Below, piece by piece: positions 33,384-41,206 of a stretch of DNA of 64,000 bases (position 1 is its first letter; each line of letters opens with the position of its first letter). Source of the DNA: CAZWRN01 sp964446685 (lineage in GTDB: Bacteria; Patescibacteriota; Microgenomatia; Daviesbacterales; UBA10151). The position numbers and the translations under genes were made by a program. The notes beneath the pieces are model-generated. The model saw only the letters and a list, made by a program, of their open reading frames with translations. It did no database searches and was not told where the DNA came from. The stretch lies in NCBI GenBank assembly GCA_964446685.1, contig CAYUPO010000004.1, forward strand, positions 1-64,000, written 5' to 3'.

Positions 33384-33977
33384 TTAACGATGAAGATGTG
33401 TTCTGTCATCATCTAAATCTCTGATTCTGGAAGATTCATGAGTGGTCGTAGATATGGTTCTCACTTGTTGAGCTCCAAATTTATCCATTACTCTCATGGC
33501 TTCTTCAGTCTGAGTTCCCTGTGCAGGAACTGCGACCAAAACACCACCGCTTTTAATAGATTCTTCATAAACCCGGGCTTCATTATCAGGTACCCCAAGT
33601 CCTGTTAAAGCTCCTATTAATCCTCCGGCTAATACTCCGGTTGTGGCACCGGAAACAGTTGTGGCAGCGGCTCCACTGAGTCCTAAAGCCGCAGCTAAAG
33701 GTCCGCCGATCAAAACAGCTCCGATTCCAGGAATAGCGATAGCTCCGATACCGACTAAAAGTCCGGCTAAGGCACCAATGATTCCGCCTGTAGTCGCTCC
33801 ACTGGCTGCACTTTCGGCTACACTGGCTCCTGTTGCATCAGCAACTCTTTTTCCTTCAACAGTATCCCGCATCACAATAGATAGATCTTTTGGATCATAT
33901 CCTAAGCGTTCAAGATCACCAATCGCATTTTCTGCATTATCTGAGTCACTAAAAACTCCTAATATCATTTTTGACAT
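33384..33977 (-). CDS. general stress protein (YflT/DUF1269-like) with glycine-rich membrane-like core
   Basis: A 197 aa protein. The N-terminal ~50 residues (MILGVFSDSDNAENAIGDLE, RLGYDPKDLSIVMRD) resemble the YflT general-stress fold. The middle is a Gly/Ala-rich hydrophobic region (GGIIGALAGLLVGIGAIAIP; ATTVSGATTGVLAGGLIGAL) of the glycine-zipper type. The end returns to a small ferredoxin-like segment (SGGVLVAVPAQGTQTEEAMR). It probably acts at or in the membrane under stress. A strong Shine-Dalgarno GGAGGAGGTGA precedes the ATG. It has its own terminator. Confidence 0.75.
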   Translation of the reverse strand: MSKMILGVFSDSDNAENAIGDLERLGYDPKDLSIVMRDTVEGKRVADATGASVAESAASGATTGGIIGALAGLLVGIGAIAIPGIGAVLIGGPLAAALGLSGAAATTVSGATTGVLAGGLIGALTGLGVPDNEARVYEESIKSGGVLVAVPAQGTQTEEAMRVMDKFGAQQVRTISTTTHESSRIRDLDDDRTHLHR

Positions 33978-33999
33978 ATATATTCACCTCCTCCTAGAA

Positions 34000-34095
34000 T
34001 TAAATTACAAATTCAAAATTTCAAATGACAAACAATTTACAATTAAACACTTATTTATTGTTTGATATTTGGAACTTGTTATTTTGAATTTTTAC
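34000..34095. repeat. AT-rich inverted-repeat island
   Basis: ACAAATTCAAAATTTCAAATG on the left and TTGTTATTTTGAATTTTT on the right, a member of the dispersed AT-rich family. Directly after it (34105-34126) is AGGGCTCG-ctttaata-CGAGCCC followed by TTTTG, a hairpin that would terminate on the plus strand and only weakly on the minus strand. Confidence 0.45.
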
Positions 34096-34134
34096 AAAGT
34101 TAGGGCTCGCTTTAATACGAGCCCTTTTGTTTCT

Positions 34135-34386
34135 TTATGCTCTGTTAAACATTCTCCCGATGTATAACACCAAGAGTGAGCCTACGATTGCAACAATTAA
34201 GGAACTGAAGTTAAATCCAGTTACCGGAGTTCCAAGTAATAATCCACCGAGATAACCTCCAACAACTGATCCGACTATTCCCAAAATGATTGATCCAAGA
34301 AGACCTCCCTGGGACTGTCTGGGATCTACAAAGTTAGCAATACTCCCGACAATAAGTCCGAATACTATCCAAAGTAAAAATGACAT
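34135..34386 (-). CDS. GlsB/YeaQ/YmgE family membrane protein
   Basis: An 83 aa protein of the transglycosylase-associated (GlsB/YeaQ) stress family: three short membrane helices rich in Gly, with GLIVGSIANFVDPRQSQGG, then LLGSIILGIVGSVVGGYLGG and a final VAIVGSLLVLYIGRM. The exact function is unknown; members are often induced by stress. The ATG at 34386 has GGGAGGTGA 8 bases upstream. Two TTCTTAC direct repeats lie 50-80 bases upstream. Confidence 0.88.
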   Translation of the reverse strand: MSFLLWIVFGLIVGSIANFVDPRQSQGGLLGSIILGIVGSVVGGYLGGLLLGTPVTGFNFSSLIVAIVGSLLVLYIGRMFNRA

Positions 34387-34435
34387 ATATTTCACTCACC
34401 TCCCTCTTTCTGTACTAAAATAATAGAATTTAACA

Positions 34436-34464
34436 GTAAGAATGGCTGTGTTTAGCCGTAAGAA
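34436..34464 (-). promoter_or_regulatory. direct repeat of TTCTTAC upstream of the GlsB-like gene
   Basis: On the minus strand TTCTTAC (34458-34464), 15 bases, TTCTTAC (34436-34442), so the centres are 22 bases apart (two 11-base steps as in PhoB boxes). About 10 bases later comes TATTAT as a -10. There is no separate -35 hexamer, as expected for an activator-dependent promoter. Confidence 0.45.
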
Positions 34465-34483
34465 AGTAGAAAGAAATGAGAGC

Positions 34484-34602
34484 AGAAAATTCAGAGTATC
34501 AGCTTTGTCAGAGTGTCAGATTACAGAAGAATCAGATATATCTGATCTTTGATTTATCTGTTACCTGATTTATCTGATTTTAGCTGATACTCTGAATTTT
34601 CT
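34484..34602. repeat. large hairpin with 21-bp perfect arms
   Basis: Arms 34484-34504 and 34582-34602 are perfect complements. The 77-base loop contains the 16-base palindrome ATCAGATATATCTGAT (34531-34546) and several ATCTGAT repeats. It lies 3 bases past the stop of the lipid kinase gene. Confidence 0.8.
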
Positions 34603-34605
34603 ATA

Positions 34606-35604
34606 TTAAGGATCAAGTATTTGTCGCGGATTTAAATAGGCTTCTCCTGGATCAGGAAAGCCGGTTATGACATTTAGAGCATTTGGGACAACTTCATACT
34701 GAGCTGGTGTTTCACCAAAAACTCTGGCATCTGCATGAACCATTCGTGGCCGTTTTGTTTTAAGTACAACTTTGATTCCCTGGTAGGTTTTTATTTTTTG
34801 TGTCTTGCCTCTTTTTCCGTAAAACAAATTAACAAAAAATCTGAGTAATTCATATTTAGTCATTTTATATACCGATACAGTCAACCGGTGATCATTTAAT
34901 TTTGCCTCCGGAGCCAGTTTTAGAGCAGCTCCGCTAAATGCTCCATTTGAAACAGTCACAGCCGAAGCTTTAGCATGAATTTTTTGATCATCTATCTCCA
35001 CATCAACTGAATAGGTATAAAAATCAATAAAAGTTTTAATTATTTTAAAAATTTCCCCAAACTCGCCGTTTTCCATCCTTCGGATCGATTCATGCACCTG
35101 TGCTTCCCAGCCAAATCCAGAACTTTCCAGGAAAAAATATGGTTCACTAAGCTTTTCTCCCATGTGAGTAATTTTTCCAATATCAATCTTCCTAGTTCTT
35201 CCAATCTTAATTAGAGCCACCGCTTTTTCTAAATCATTTGGAACAGACAACATTCGGGCAATATTCATAAATGAACCAAGTGGCAAAATACCCAGTGGGA
35301 CATCCGAACCAATCAGCCCATTTGCCGCTTCACCAACCGTTCCATCCCCACCAGCCACTAAGACTGCTTTATAACCCTGTTTAATGGCTTCCTGGGCCAG
35401 TTCTTTAGCATGACCGGCTCTTTTAGTCGGTGCCAGATCAACCACAATCTGATATTTTTCCAGCAAAAACTGAACTTGTTCTAAAGTTGCTTCCGGGTTT
35501 TTATGAAAATGTAAAATTGATCTTTTTTTACCGGCCTTAGGATTAAAAATAAGTTTATATTTTACTTTTTCAGCCAGATCAGCTTGTTTGTGGACGGTTT
35601 TCAT
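34606..35604 (-). CDS. diacylglycerol kinase-like lipid kinase
   Basis: A 332 aa member of the DagK/sphingosine-kinase/YegS group. The nucleotide-binding signature is KLIFNPKAGKK and the catalytic glycine-rich VLVAGGDGTVGEAANGLIGS, followed by PLGILPLGSFMNIARML. The C-terminal half is the usual beta-sandwich. It would phosphorylate a membrane diacylglycerol-like lipid. The start is taken at ATG 35604, with AAGGA 8 bases upstream; an in-frame ATG 16 codons earlier is also possible. It follows a degraded PAP2 phosphatase gene and overlaps it by 26 bases. Confidence 0.88.
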   Translation of the reverse strand: MKTVHKQADLAEKVKYKLIFNPKAGKKRSILHFHKNPEATLEQVQFLLEKYQIVVDLAPTKRAGHAKELAQEAIKQGYKAVLVAGGDGTVGEAANGLIGSDVPLGILPLGSFMNIARMLSVPNDLEKAVALIKIGRTRKIDIGKITHMGEKLSEPYFFLESSGFGWEAQVHESIRRMENGEFGEIFKIIKTFIDFYTYSVDVEIDDQKIHAKASAVTVSNGAFSGAALKLAPEAKLNDHRLTVSVYKMTKYELLRFFVNLFYGKRGKTQKIKTYQGIKVVLKTKRPRMVHADARVFGETPAQYEVVPNALNVITGFPDPGEAYLNPRQILDP

Positions 35605-35924
35605 GTCTGATTCCTTTCTTTTTCTGGAAAATAAGCTGCAGTTCCCGGCCAATTATCAAAATAGTTTTAGCTGTCAGATAGCCAATCAGCATTCCCGCAA
35701 TCACATCCGAAGGAAAATGTGCACCAATATAAACCCGACTAAATTGAATAAATAATAAATCCAATACCAAAAACCCCACCCAAAAAAAGCAGTATTTTCC
35801 ACCAACTCATCCATAAATTATGCCTAAAATAAGTACTTATAAAGTAAAAAAAATGTAAGAATCCCGTGAGTCCAAAAAAGTTCGATTCCGCATCTCCCAA
35901 CAGAAATAGCTCAAAATATATCAA
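35579..35924 (-). pseudogene. degraded PAP2-family lipid phosphatase
   Basis: The last ~50 codons encode FSRVYIGAHFPSDVIAGMLI, the third PAP2 motif (SRxxxxxHxxxD). Upstream in another frame is LFLLGDAESNFFGLTGFLHF, which resembles the PAP2 segment around PSGH but without those four residues. The KxxxxxxRP motif is absent. A frameshift near 35739-35779, the lost PSGH and the missing N-terminus point to a decaying gene. It was probably an operon partner of the lipid kinase. A sequencing error could explain the frameshift but not the missing motif. Confidence 0.65.
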
Positions 35925-35938
35925 AAACTTCTTTTCCC

Positions 35939-35947
35939 TGATATAAT
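35939..35947 (+). promoter_or_regulatory. extended -10, leaderless
   Basis: TG-A-TATAAT then 6 bases (CTCACC) and the ATG at 35954. No -35 is needed for an extended -10. Confidence 0.5.
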
Positions 35948-35953
35948 CTCACC

Positions 35954-36373
35954 ATGAAAATTGAAGATGAAATATCTTCCCAGAAATACCAACTTACGCG
36001 AAGAGGGTTTCTTGATGCTGTCTATAATAGAATTCACATCGTGCATTTTTATCCCACTAATATGCAACAAGCCAGAGTCATTCCATTATCCGTATTAGAT
36101 AAATATGGAAGAGTTATGGTTGCTTTAGGTATAAGTACGTATGTACCTAAAGAAAGACAACCACTGTCTTTGGTTCATGAGATGATTCATGTAGACCGAA
36201 GCTCTTGGGAAAAGTTAGAAAATCAACCGCGTCATAAAATAAAAAAAATTATGAGTGAAGAAGAAGATTTAACTGAAAAAGCAGCCAAAGTATTTTATGA
36301 TGAACATCAGAGGTTGGCAGCTGTAGCACTTAATCATGTGTGGTTAAGACGTGAAGAGCTTCCGATTGAATAA
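35954..36373 (+). CDS. small putative metallopeptidase (HEMIH)
   Basis: A 139 aa protein with a zinc-binding HExxH in QPLSLVHEMIHVDRSSWEKL (about residue 77), a conserved-looking N-terminal strand region (HIVHFYPTNMQQARVIPLSV) and a later acidic helix (SEEEDLTEKAAKVFYDEHQR) that could give a third ligand. No signal peptide. The overall layout recalls ImmA/IrrE-like or SprT-like small peptidases, but no family is certain. Confidence 0.55.
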   Translation: MKIEDEISSQKYQLTRRGFLDAVYNRIHIVHFYPTNMQQARVIPLSVLDKYGRVMVALGISTYVPKERQPLSLVHEMIHVDRSSWEKLENQPRHKIKKIMSEEEDLTEKAAKVFYDEHQRLAAVALNHVWLRREELPIE

Positions 36374-36416
36374 AAATTCGTAACATAGTCCACTAGACTC
36401 AACTTTAGTTAGCTGA

Positions 36417-37346
36417 CTAAATATTGTAGTCTTTAATTACTTGCCCAGATTCAATATCACCTCGTCTATGATCTGGTTTCCAAAAAATTCCTTGTGTTCT
36501 ACCAAATAGTCCTTTTTCTCTGTAATCAGCAAAGTGCCCTCTTACCTCATGAAGTGCTCTAACCAACCCATGGCTTTCAACCTGACCTTCTTTAAGGAGC
36601 AATTCTCGCAAAGGATCAATATCTATTATGTGATACTTTGTAAGTGGATGGCCAGTTTTCTTTTCGTGGCGTTTTGAGAGTTTTACCGGCGGTTCTTCAA
36701 CTCTGGTTCTAGCTCCATGACAATGCATAAAACTAACCGCTAGCAAACTAGTAAATATTTCCTGTCCAAGATTACTTCTAACTAAATCATCAACCTGATC
36801 TTCTGGAGCAGCAGATTTTCCTCCTAGCCTCTCACATACTAGAGTTGAAAGTGATTCTCCATTACCAAGAAGTCGACCATCTTCCATAACAAACAAATCA
36901 TGTGATGTAGTAACCATTGGCTTTAAATCTCCATTATCGTGAATAACCGTCCCTCTTAAAATCCATTTAGTAGCATCCAGATCTTTAGGATCAACAGTGT
37001 TTCTGTATAAAGTTTTATCAGTTTGTGTTTCAAACAATATACCTGCTCGTTTGATTCCTGCATTATATACAGCATCACTTTGAGCAGTTCGGTATTCCAT
37101 AAAAAAACTTGGATATGGTGGCGCTATACATGGCAAATCTGAACCTTTCCAGCTCTCATCAGAATAAAAAGCTCTCAGATAATCAGCGACATTTTGAATA
37201 TGAAACACGGAATTTTCCCGAACCACTCGTTGAAGTCTTCCTTCCTCATAACTAAACACTTCTTCATTTCGAGCTCCTAAAAAGCTGGATATCCTGACAC
37301 CATCTGTGATAATTTTATCTGATAATTTACGTCCTAAAATTTCCAT
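36417..37346 (-). CDS. hypothetical protein, 309 aa, with conserved His/Arg-rich C-terminal motif
   Basis: Not assigned to a named family. The C-terminal ~110 residues have KLSKRHEKKTGHPLTKYHII, then LHEVRGHFADYREKGLFGRT and GIFWKPDHRRGD, a pattern I associate with uncharacterised bacterial and phage proteins. The His/Arg/Gly-rich core could be catalytic or bind nucleic acid. The N-terminal two thirds show no known motif. The ATG at 37346 is fixed by an excellent leaderless promoter (37353-37381) that covers the upstream ATG. Confidence 0.6.
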   Translation of the reverse strand: MEILGRKLSDKIITDGVRISSFLGARNEEVFSYEEGRLQRVVRENSVFHIQNVADYLRAFYSDESWKGSDLPCIAPPYPSFFMEYRTAQSDAVYNAGIKRAGILFETQTDKTLYRNTVDPKDLDATKWILRGTVIHDNGDLKPMVTTSHDLFVMEDGRLLGNGESLSTLVCERLGGKSAAPEDQVDDLVRSNLGQEIFTSLLAVSFMHCHGARTRVEEPPVKLSKRHEKKTGHPLTKYHIIDIDPLRELLLKEGQVESHGLVRALHEVRGHFADYREKGLFGRTQGIFWKPDHRRGDIESGQVIKDYNI

Positions 37347-37352
37347 ATGCGT

Positions 37353-37381
37353 ATTATAGGATAAAAATAAAATTAGTTCAA
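37353..37381 (-). promoter_or_regulatory. leaderless promoter of the 309 aa gene
   Basis: Minus strand: TTGAAC (37376-37381), 17 bases, TATAAT (37353-37358), 6 bases, ATG at 37346. Confidence 0.7.
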
Positions 37382-37500
37382 TCCTCAATGAAAATATTTT
37401 TTATTAAAGTAAAAAGTTCCGACTTTATCCAAGAGAGCCAACTTTTTAATGTCTGCGCAATGGACAATGTTAAAACTTTTTTTGATATACTTCCGTAAGA

Positions 37501-38105
37501 ATGCAAACATACCAGCAGTCTCACCCATTCTATAAAGAATTAGAAATTCCAGAATATTCTCTTTATAAATTAGAACTTGTAACACCAGATATTAAATATG
37601 CAAAAGAAAGTTTGAAATGGGTAAGTGATAAGGACGTTGGTAAATATATGGGTACAGATTTTTCAAATGTTTCTCTAATGGGTGAAGAGCAGAGATTGAA
37701 AGAAATAATAAATAATCTCGATGCTTTTAATTGGATAATAGAAGTTAATGAAAATGCGGCTGGAAACATTAATTTAAATGAAATCGAAATTCATCAAAAG
37801 AATTTGGTTTTAAAGCAGGAAAATTAAATTATCTTTTAGGTCATAGAGAATTATGGGGAAAAGGAATTACAACAGCTGCTGTTAAAAAAATATTGGAATG
37901 GGCTTTTAATACAGCTGGTTTTGAAATAATTAAATCTAGAGTTGTGCTACAAAATAAATCTTCACAATCTGTATTAATAAAGTCGGGATTTTTGGAATAT
38001 GGCAAGGAAGATTATGAAGGACCTAATTTAGGTAAACAGACTTGGTACATTACTTATAAAATTACGAAAGATGAATGGTTAAAGTTTACTAAACCCAACA
38101 TTTAA
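37501..38105 (+). pseudogene. GNAT acetyltransferase broken by one frameshift
   Basis: Two overlapping frames join near 37800 into one RimJ/RimL-type N-acetyltransferase. The first encodes LKWVSDKDVGKYMGTDFSNV and NWIIEVNENAAGNINLNEIE; the second continues FGFKAGKLNYLLGHRELWGK, GITTAAVKKILEWAFNTAGF and SVLIKSGFLEYGK, with the acetyl-CoA loop and the ENxxSxxVLxKxGF-like end. The shift is in an A-rich stretch (CAAAAGAATTTGG), so a sequencing or assembly error is possible. An extended -10 (TG-A-TATACT, 37483-37491) and a GTAAGAA lie directly ahead. Confidence 0.75.
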
Positions 38106-38241
38106 ACATACTGCTTGTATAAACTTAAAACTTTCTTATACTCACAGATTCAGGGGACGACCCCAACCATCTAACTAAATTTTCGTAAATAAATCTTAAA
38201 TAAAAAGTCGTAACATAATCCCATAGAGAGAGCAAAAACTA

Positions 38242-39189
38242 TTAATATCCTAGTTTAGCAAAAGAATAATCTAGCATTGCTTTGGCATCGTCTCTTCTGT
38301 TGGTTGCTCCAAGGAGTACACCCAGGACTTCGGCGTTGCCTTTTTTGGCTAGGGTTACCAGTGTTAGGCCGGCTTCGGGTGTGTAGCCGGTTTTAAGACC
38401 CATGACACCTGGATAAGTAGTCAGTAAATTGATACCTGAGTACATATCATAATCCTGATGGGTATCAGTTATTGGCAGGTAAATATGCTCCCTTGAACTA
38501 ATATTTATTACCTCAGGCCATCTTGATATCAGATACCGACTCATCAGAGCCACATCATAGGCTGTGGAAAAATGCTCGATTAACTTTGAAGGATCGCTCG
38601 GGTCATCCTCCTCCAAACCTGAAGGATTTATAAACCAGGTGTCATTCATTCCGAGAATTTTGGTCTTTGTATTCATCAGATTGATAAATTCCTCTCTACC
38701 TGAGGCAGATTGCTCGGCCAGTACTTCAGCGGCATCATTGGCCGAAACCAAAAAAATCCCGCTTAACAGCTCCTCCAGTGTCAATCGTTCGTTTTCCTTC
38801 AGCAGCATTTTATCAGGCTCCATTTCAGCTGCCATTTTTGACACAGTGTAGGTATCAGACAGCTTTTTATTTTCCAAAGCAATAATAGCAGTCATTATTT
38901 TTGTCAGCGAAGCGATTCTTTTTTTATCACGATAATTTTTCTGAAACAGTACCTGACCAGTATTTGCTTCGACAAAGAAAGCTGACTCAGCAGATATTTC
39001 CGGAGCGGATACAAAACTACTTGCAGAGGCTTCCTTGGGAAACCAGATATTGTCAGAATATCTCATCTTGGATACACCAAGTACCGGTGAAATCAGATCT
39101 TTATTCGGAGATGCATGAAACCAAAATATCCAGACAAAAACAAACGCTAAACACCCCATAAATCCGGCTGCACGTAGTAACCATTTCAT
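38242..39189 (-). CDS. dacA: D-alanyl-D-alanine carboxypeptidase (S11 family)
   Basis: Trims peptidoglycan stem peptides. The 315 aa protein has an N-terminal hydrophobic export segment (AAGFMGCLAFVFVWIFWF), the SxxK active site in IASLTKIMTAI, SxN in LVSANDAAEVLA and KTG in VMGLKTGYTPEAGL. The C-terminal beta domain and amphipathic anchor of larger PBP5 proteins are absent. The start is one base after the stop codon of the upstream beta-helix gene with GGGAGGAGAG just before, so they are coupled. Confidence 0.93.
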   Translation of the reverse strand: MKWLLRAAGFMGCLAFVFVWIFWFHASPNKDLISPVLGVSKMRYSDNIWFPKEASASSFVSAPEISAESAFFVEANTGQVLFQKNYRDKKRIASLTKIMTAIIALENKKLSDTYTVSKMAAEMEPDKMLLKENERLTLEELLSGIFLVSANDAAEVLAEQSASGREEFINLMNTKTKILGMNDTWFINPSGLEEDDPSDPSKLIEHFSTAYDVALMSRYLISRWPEVINISSREHIYLPITDTHQDYDMYSGINLLTTYPGVMGLKTGYTPEAGLTLVTLAKKGNAEVLGVLLGATNRRDDAKAMLDYSFAKLGY

Positions 39190-40302
39190 TTACTCTCTCC
39201 TCCCGACACCCATCGGAGGGACAGTTAAAATAGTTGGTATTTCAACAGTAAATTCCCGATCTTTGTTGGTAATTCTTTCCTGCATAATAGTTCTGACGTC
39301 CTGTGTTCCCCAATAATTTGGTCCAAATATATAATGTCCACCGCAGCCATTGCCGATAAATGAGATCACACTAAACAGACTATTCTGGGAAAAATGGACC
39401 TGACTATCACAGGCAATTTCAATAATTGAGTTGCCGGAAAATCTGTTTAAAGTCACATCCCCGCCTTTTTCCTCAAGTCCGGTTAGCAAAACTAATGCTT
39501 CTCTGGAAGGCATTTCAAAAATATTATTTACAATTGAAGGAGCTCCCAACCTTTTTGGATCTATCACAATTCCTTTACCGTTTAAATTGAGAAACTTATT
39601 GTCTGCAATCCGGGGACTTCCTCCATCAATCCAGATTGATTCCCGTAAAGCCTGTTCAAAAACATTATTAATAATAGCCGCCTTACCTCTTTTTATGCAA
39701 ACTGAGCATTCACCCACTTCACGCAGCAGACTATCCCGGATACTAAAATTATTACCGATCTCCAGTCGCCTATAATGAGCCATCACAGCCGATGCGATCA
39801 CACCATGTTTAGCTGAGATCACATTTATGTCATATGGTGAAGGAAACTGGGCATTCGAATCAAAAGTAATTGGCTGCTCTTTGGTACCAATTGCATAGAG
39901 TGTGGAAAAATGAACCTGAATCTTTTCCTTTTCATCCCAAAAGGGTTCACCTGGTCTGACATCATGATATTCCTCTCCGATATTAATTCCGCTTTTTAAA
40001 TGCCAGGGTAAAAAATCAAAATTGAACCTATCTCCTTTGGCATCAATTTTGATAACTGTTCCCGGCATTACAGTCACCACAGTACCAGGCGTTGTCCAGA
40101 CATCTCCGGTGATTCTGATCTCACCAGACCAAATCTGCTTTCTGACCAAAATACCTGAAACCATCCCATTGCTGACTTTTTTTTCCGGCAGCACCATCGC
40201 CAGACCATAAGCTAAAAGTAAATATAACCAGGTTAAAAAAATAACCACAATCAGAAAATAAAAAAACCAGTGCAATCTTGGTAAATGAAATTTTTTAATC
40301 AT
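39190..40302 (-). CDS. membrane-anchored right-handed beta-helix protein
   Basis: A 370 aa protein with one N-terminal membrane helix (WFFYFLIVVIFLTWLYLLLA) and an outer domain of short repeated turns (VTVMPGTVIKIDAKGDRFNF; AAIINNVFEQALRESIWIDG; IADNKFLNLNGKGIVID) that fit a parallel beta-helix of the NosD/pectate-lyase type. No catalytic residues are evident. It is translationally coupled to the downstream D,D-carboxypeptidase, which suggests a job in wall or surface polysaccharide handling. Confidence 0.75.
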   Translation of the reverse strand: MIKKFHLPRLHWFFYFLIVVIFLTWLYLLLAYGLAMVLPEKKVSNGMVSGILVRKQIWSGEIRITGDVWTTPGTVVTVMPGTVIKIDAKGDRFNFDFLPWHLKSGINIGEEYHDVRPGEPFWDEKEKIQVHFSTLYAIGTKEQPITFDSNAQFPSPYDINVISAKHGVIASAVMAHYRRLEIGNNFSIRDSLLREVGECSVCIKRGKAAIINNVFEQALRESIWIDGGSPRIADNKFLNLNGKGIVIDPKRLGAPSIVNNIFEMPSREALVLLTGLEEKGGDVTLNRFSGNSIIEIACDSQVHFSQNSLFSVISFIGNGCGGHYIFGPNYWGTQDVRTIMQERITNKDREFTVEIPTILTVPPMGVGRRE

Positions 40303-40315
40303 AAAACAGGCAAAT

Positions 40316-40434
40316 TTCCAATTTTCAAACCATAATTTTCAATCAATGCTCAATGGAAAAATGTTCAATGATCATTATTTTTAATTGTAAATTCATTGGA
40401 AATTGAAAACTGCTAATTGAAAATTTAAATAAGA
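40316..40434. repeat. AT-rich inverted-repeat island
   Basis: CAAATTTCCAATTTTCAAAC on the left and GGAAATTGAAAACTGC with AATTGAAAATTT on the right. It fills the divergent gap between the beta-helix and YkuD genes. Confidence 0.45.
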
Positions 40435-40473
40435 CTTATTGACAATGATACCAAATAAACTGATCATTAATAT

Positions 40474-41202
40474 ATGTTCAAAGTCCTGCCCCTTTTAGTT
40501 GTTTTGTCGCTCGTTTTTGCTGCGTCTCAATTTATGCCGATTAAAAGATACGTTGCTTATTCACTGGGAATTTCCGGTGATCCAACTTCTTCCTGCTGCG
40601 GAGATCCTGAAGTAATTGAAAAATCCAAAGGAACTTTTGATGAAGATGCCAATACAGCTATTTTTGAAGATGAAATAGTAGATTATCCTAAAACAGCTTT
40701 AGCACAGGGACAAATTGATAATGATCTGGCATTAAATAATGATCCACTTTCCACAACCACAGTTCTGGGAACAACAACAGCCTCCGGAGAAGAAAAATGG
40801 ATTGAAGTATCCCTTGATCATCAAATGTTACGCGCCTGGGAAGGAAACAATATTGTCATGGAATTTCCAATCTCTTCCGGCAGATGGTTTCCTACACCAA
40901 AAGGAACATTTAATATCTGGTACAAAACCAGAAACCAGCGGATGGAAGGCGGAAAAAAAGAGTTAGGCACTTACTACAATCTGCCAAATGTTCCGCATAA
41001 TATGTTCTTTTACAAAGGCTTTGCAGTCCATGGCGCCTATTGGCATAACAACTTTGGTCATCCAATGAGTCACGGCTGTGTCAACGCTCCTTTAGATAAA
41101 GTAGCCACACTTTTTGACTGGACAGGCCCCGTCCTCCCTCCAAAAACCGGCGCAGTCAAAGCATCTTTAACCAATCCAGGAACCAAAGTGTTTGTTCACT
41201 AA
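40474..41202 (+). CDS. L,D-transpeptidase (YkuD domain), exported
   Basis: Crosslinks peptidoglycan or attaches proteins to it. The 242 aa protein has an N-terminal signal/anchor (MFKVLPLLVVLSLVFAASQF), a linker of about 80 residues with a CC pair, and a YkuD domain from about residue 107 (KWIEVSLDHQMLRAWEGNN) with the catalytic HGAYWHNNFGHPMSHGCVN motif, Cys at the end. TTGACA at 40439-40444 with a poor -10 (GATCAT) ends 6 bases before the ATG. Together with dacA and the VanW-like gene it forms an envelope cluster. Confidence 0.92.
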   Translation: MFKVLPLLVVLSLVFAASQFMPIKRYVAYSLGISGDPTSSCCGDPEVIEKSKGTFDEDANTAIFEDEIVDYPKTALAQGQIDNDLALNNDPLSTTTVLGTTTASGEEKWIEVSLDHQMLRAWEGNNIVMEFPISSGRWFPTPKGTFNIWYKTRNQRMEGGKKELGTYYNLPNVPHNMFFYKGFAVHGAYWHNNFGHPMSHGCVNAPLDKVATLFDWTGPVLPPKTGAVKASLTNPGTKVFVH

Positions 41203-41206
41203 AAAG

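Noticed and set aside
34105..34126. Terminator for the GlsB-like gene
   Set aside because: The hairpin has its T run on the plus strand, whereas the gene is on the minus strand; on that strand only TAACTTT follows. Kept as a note, not as a terminator call.
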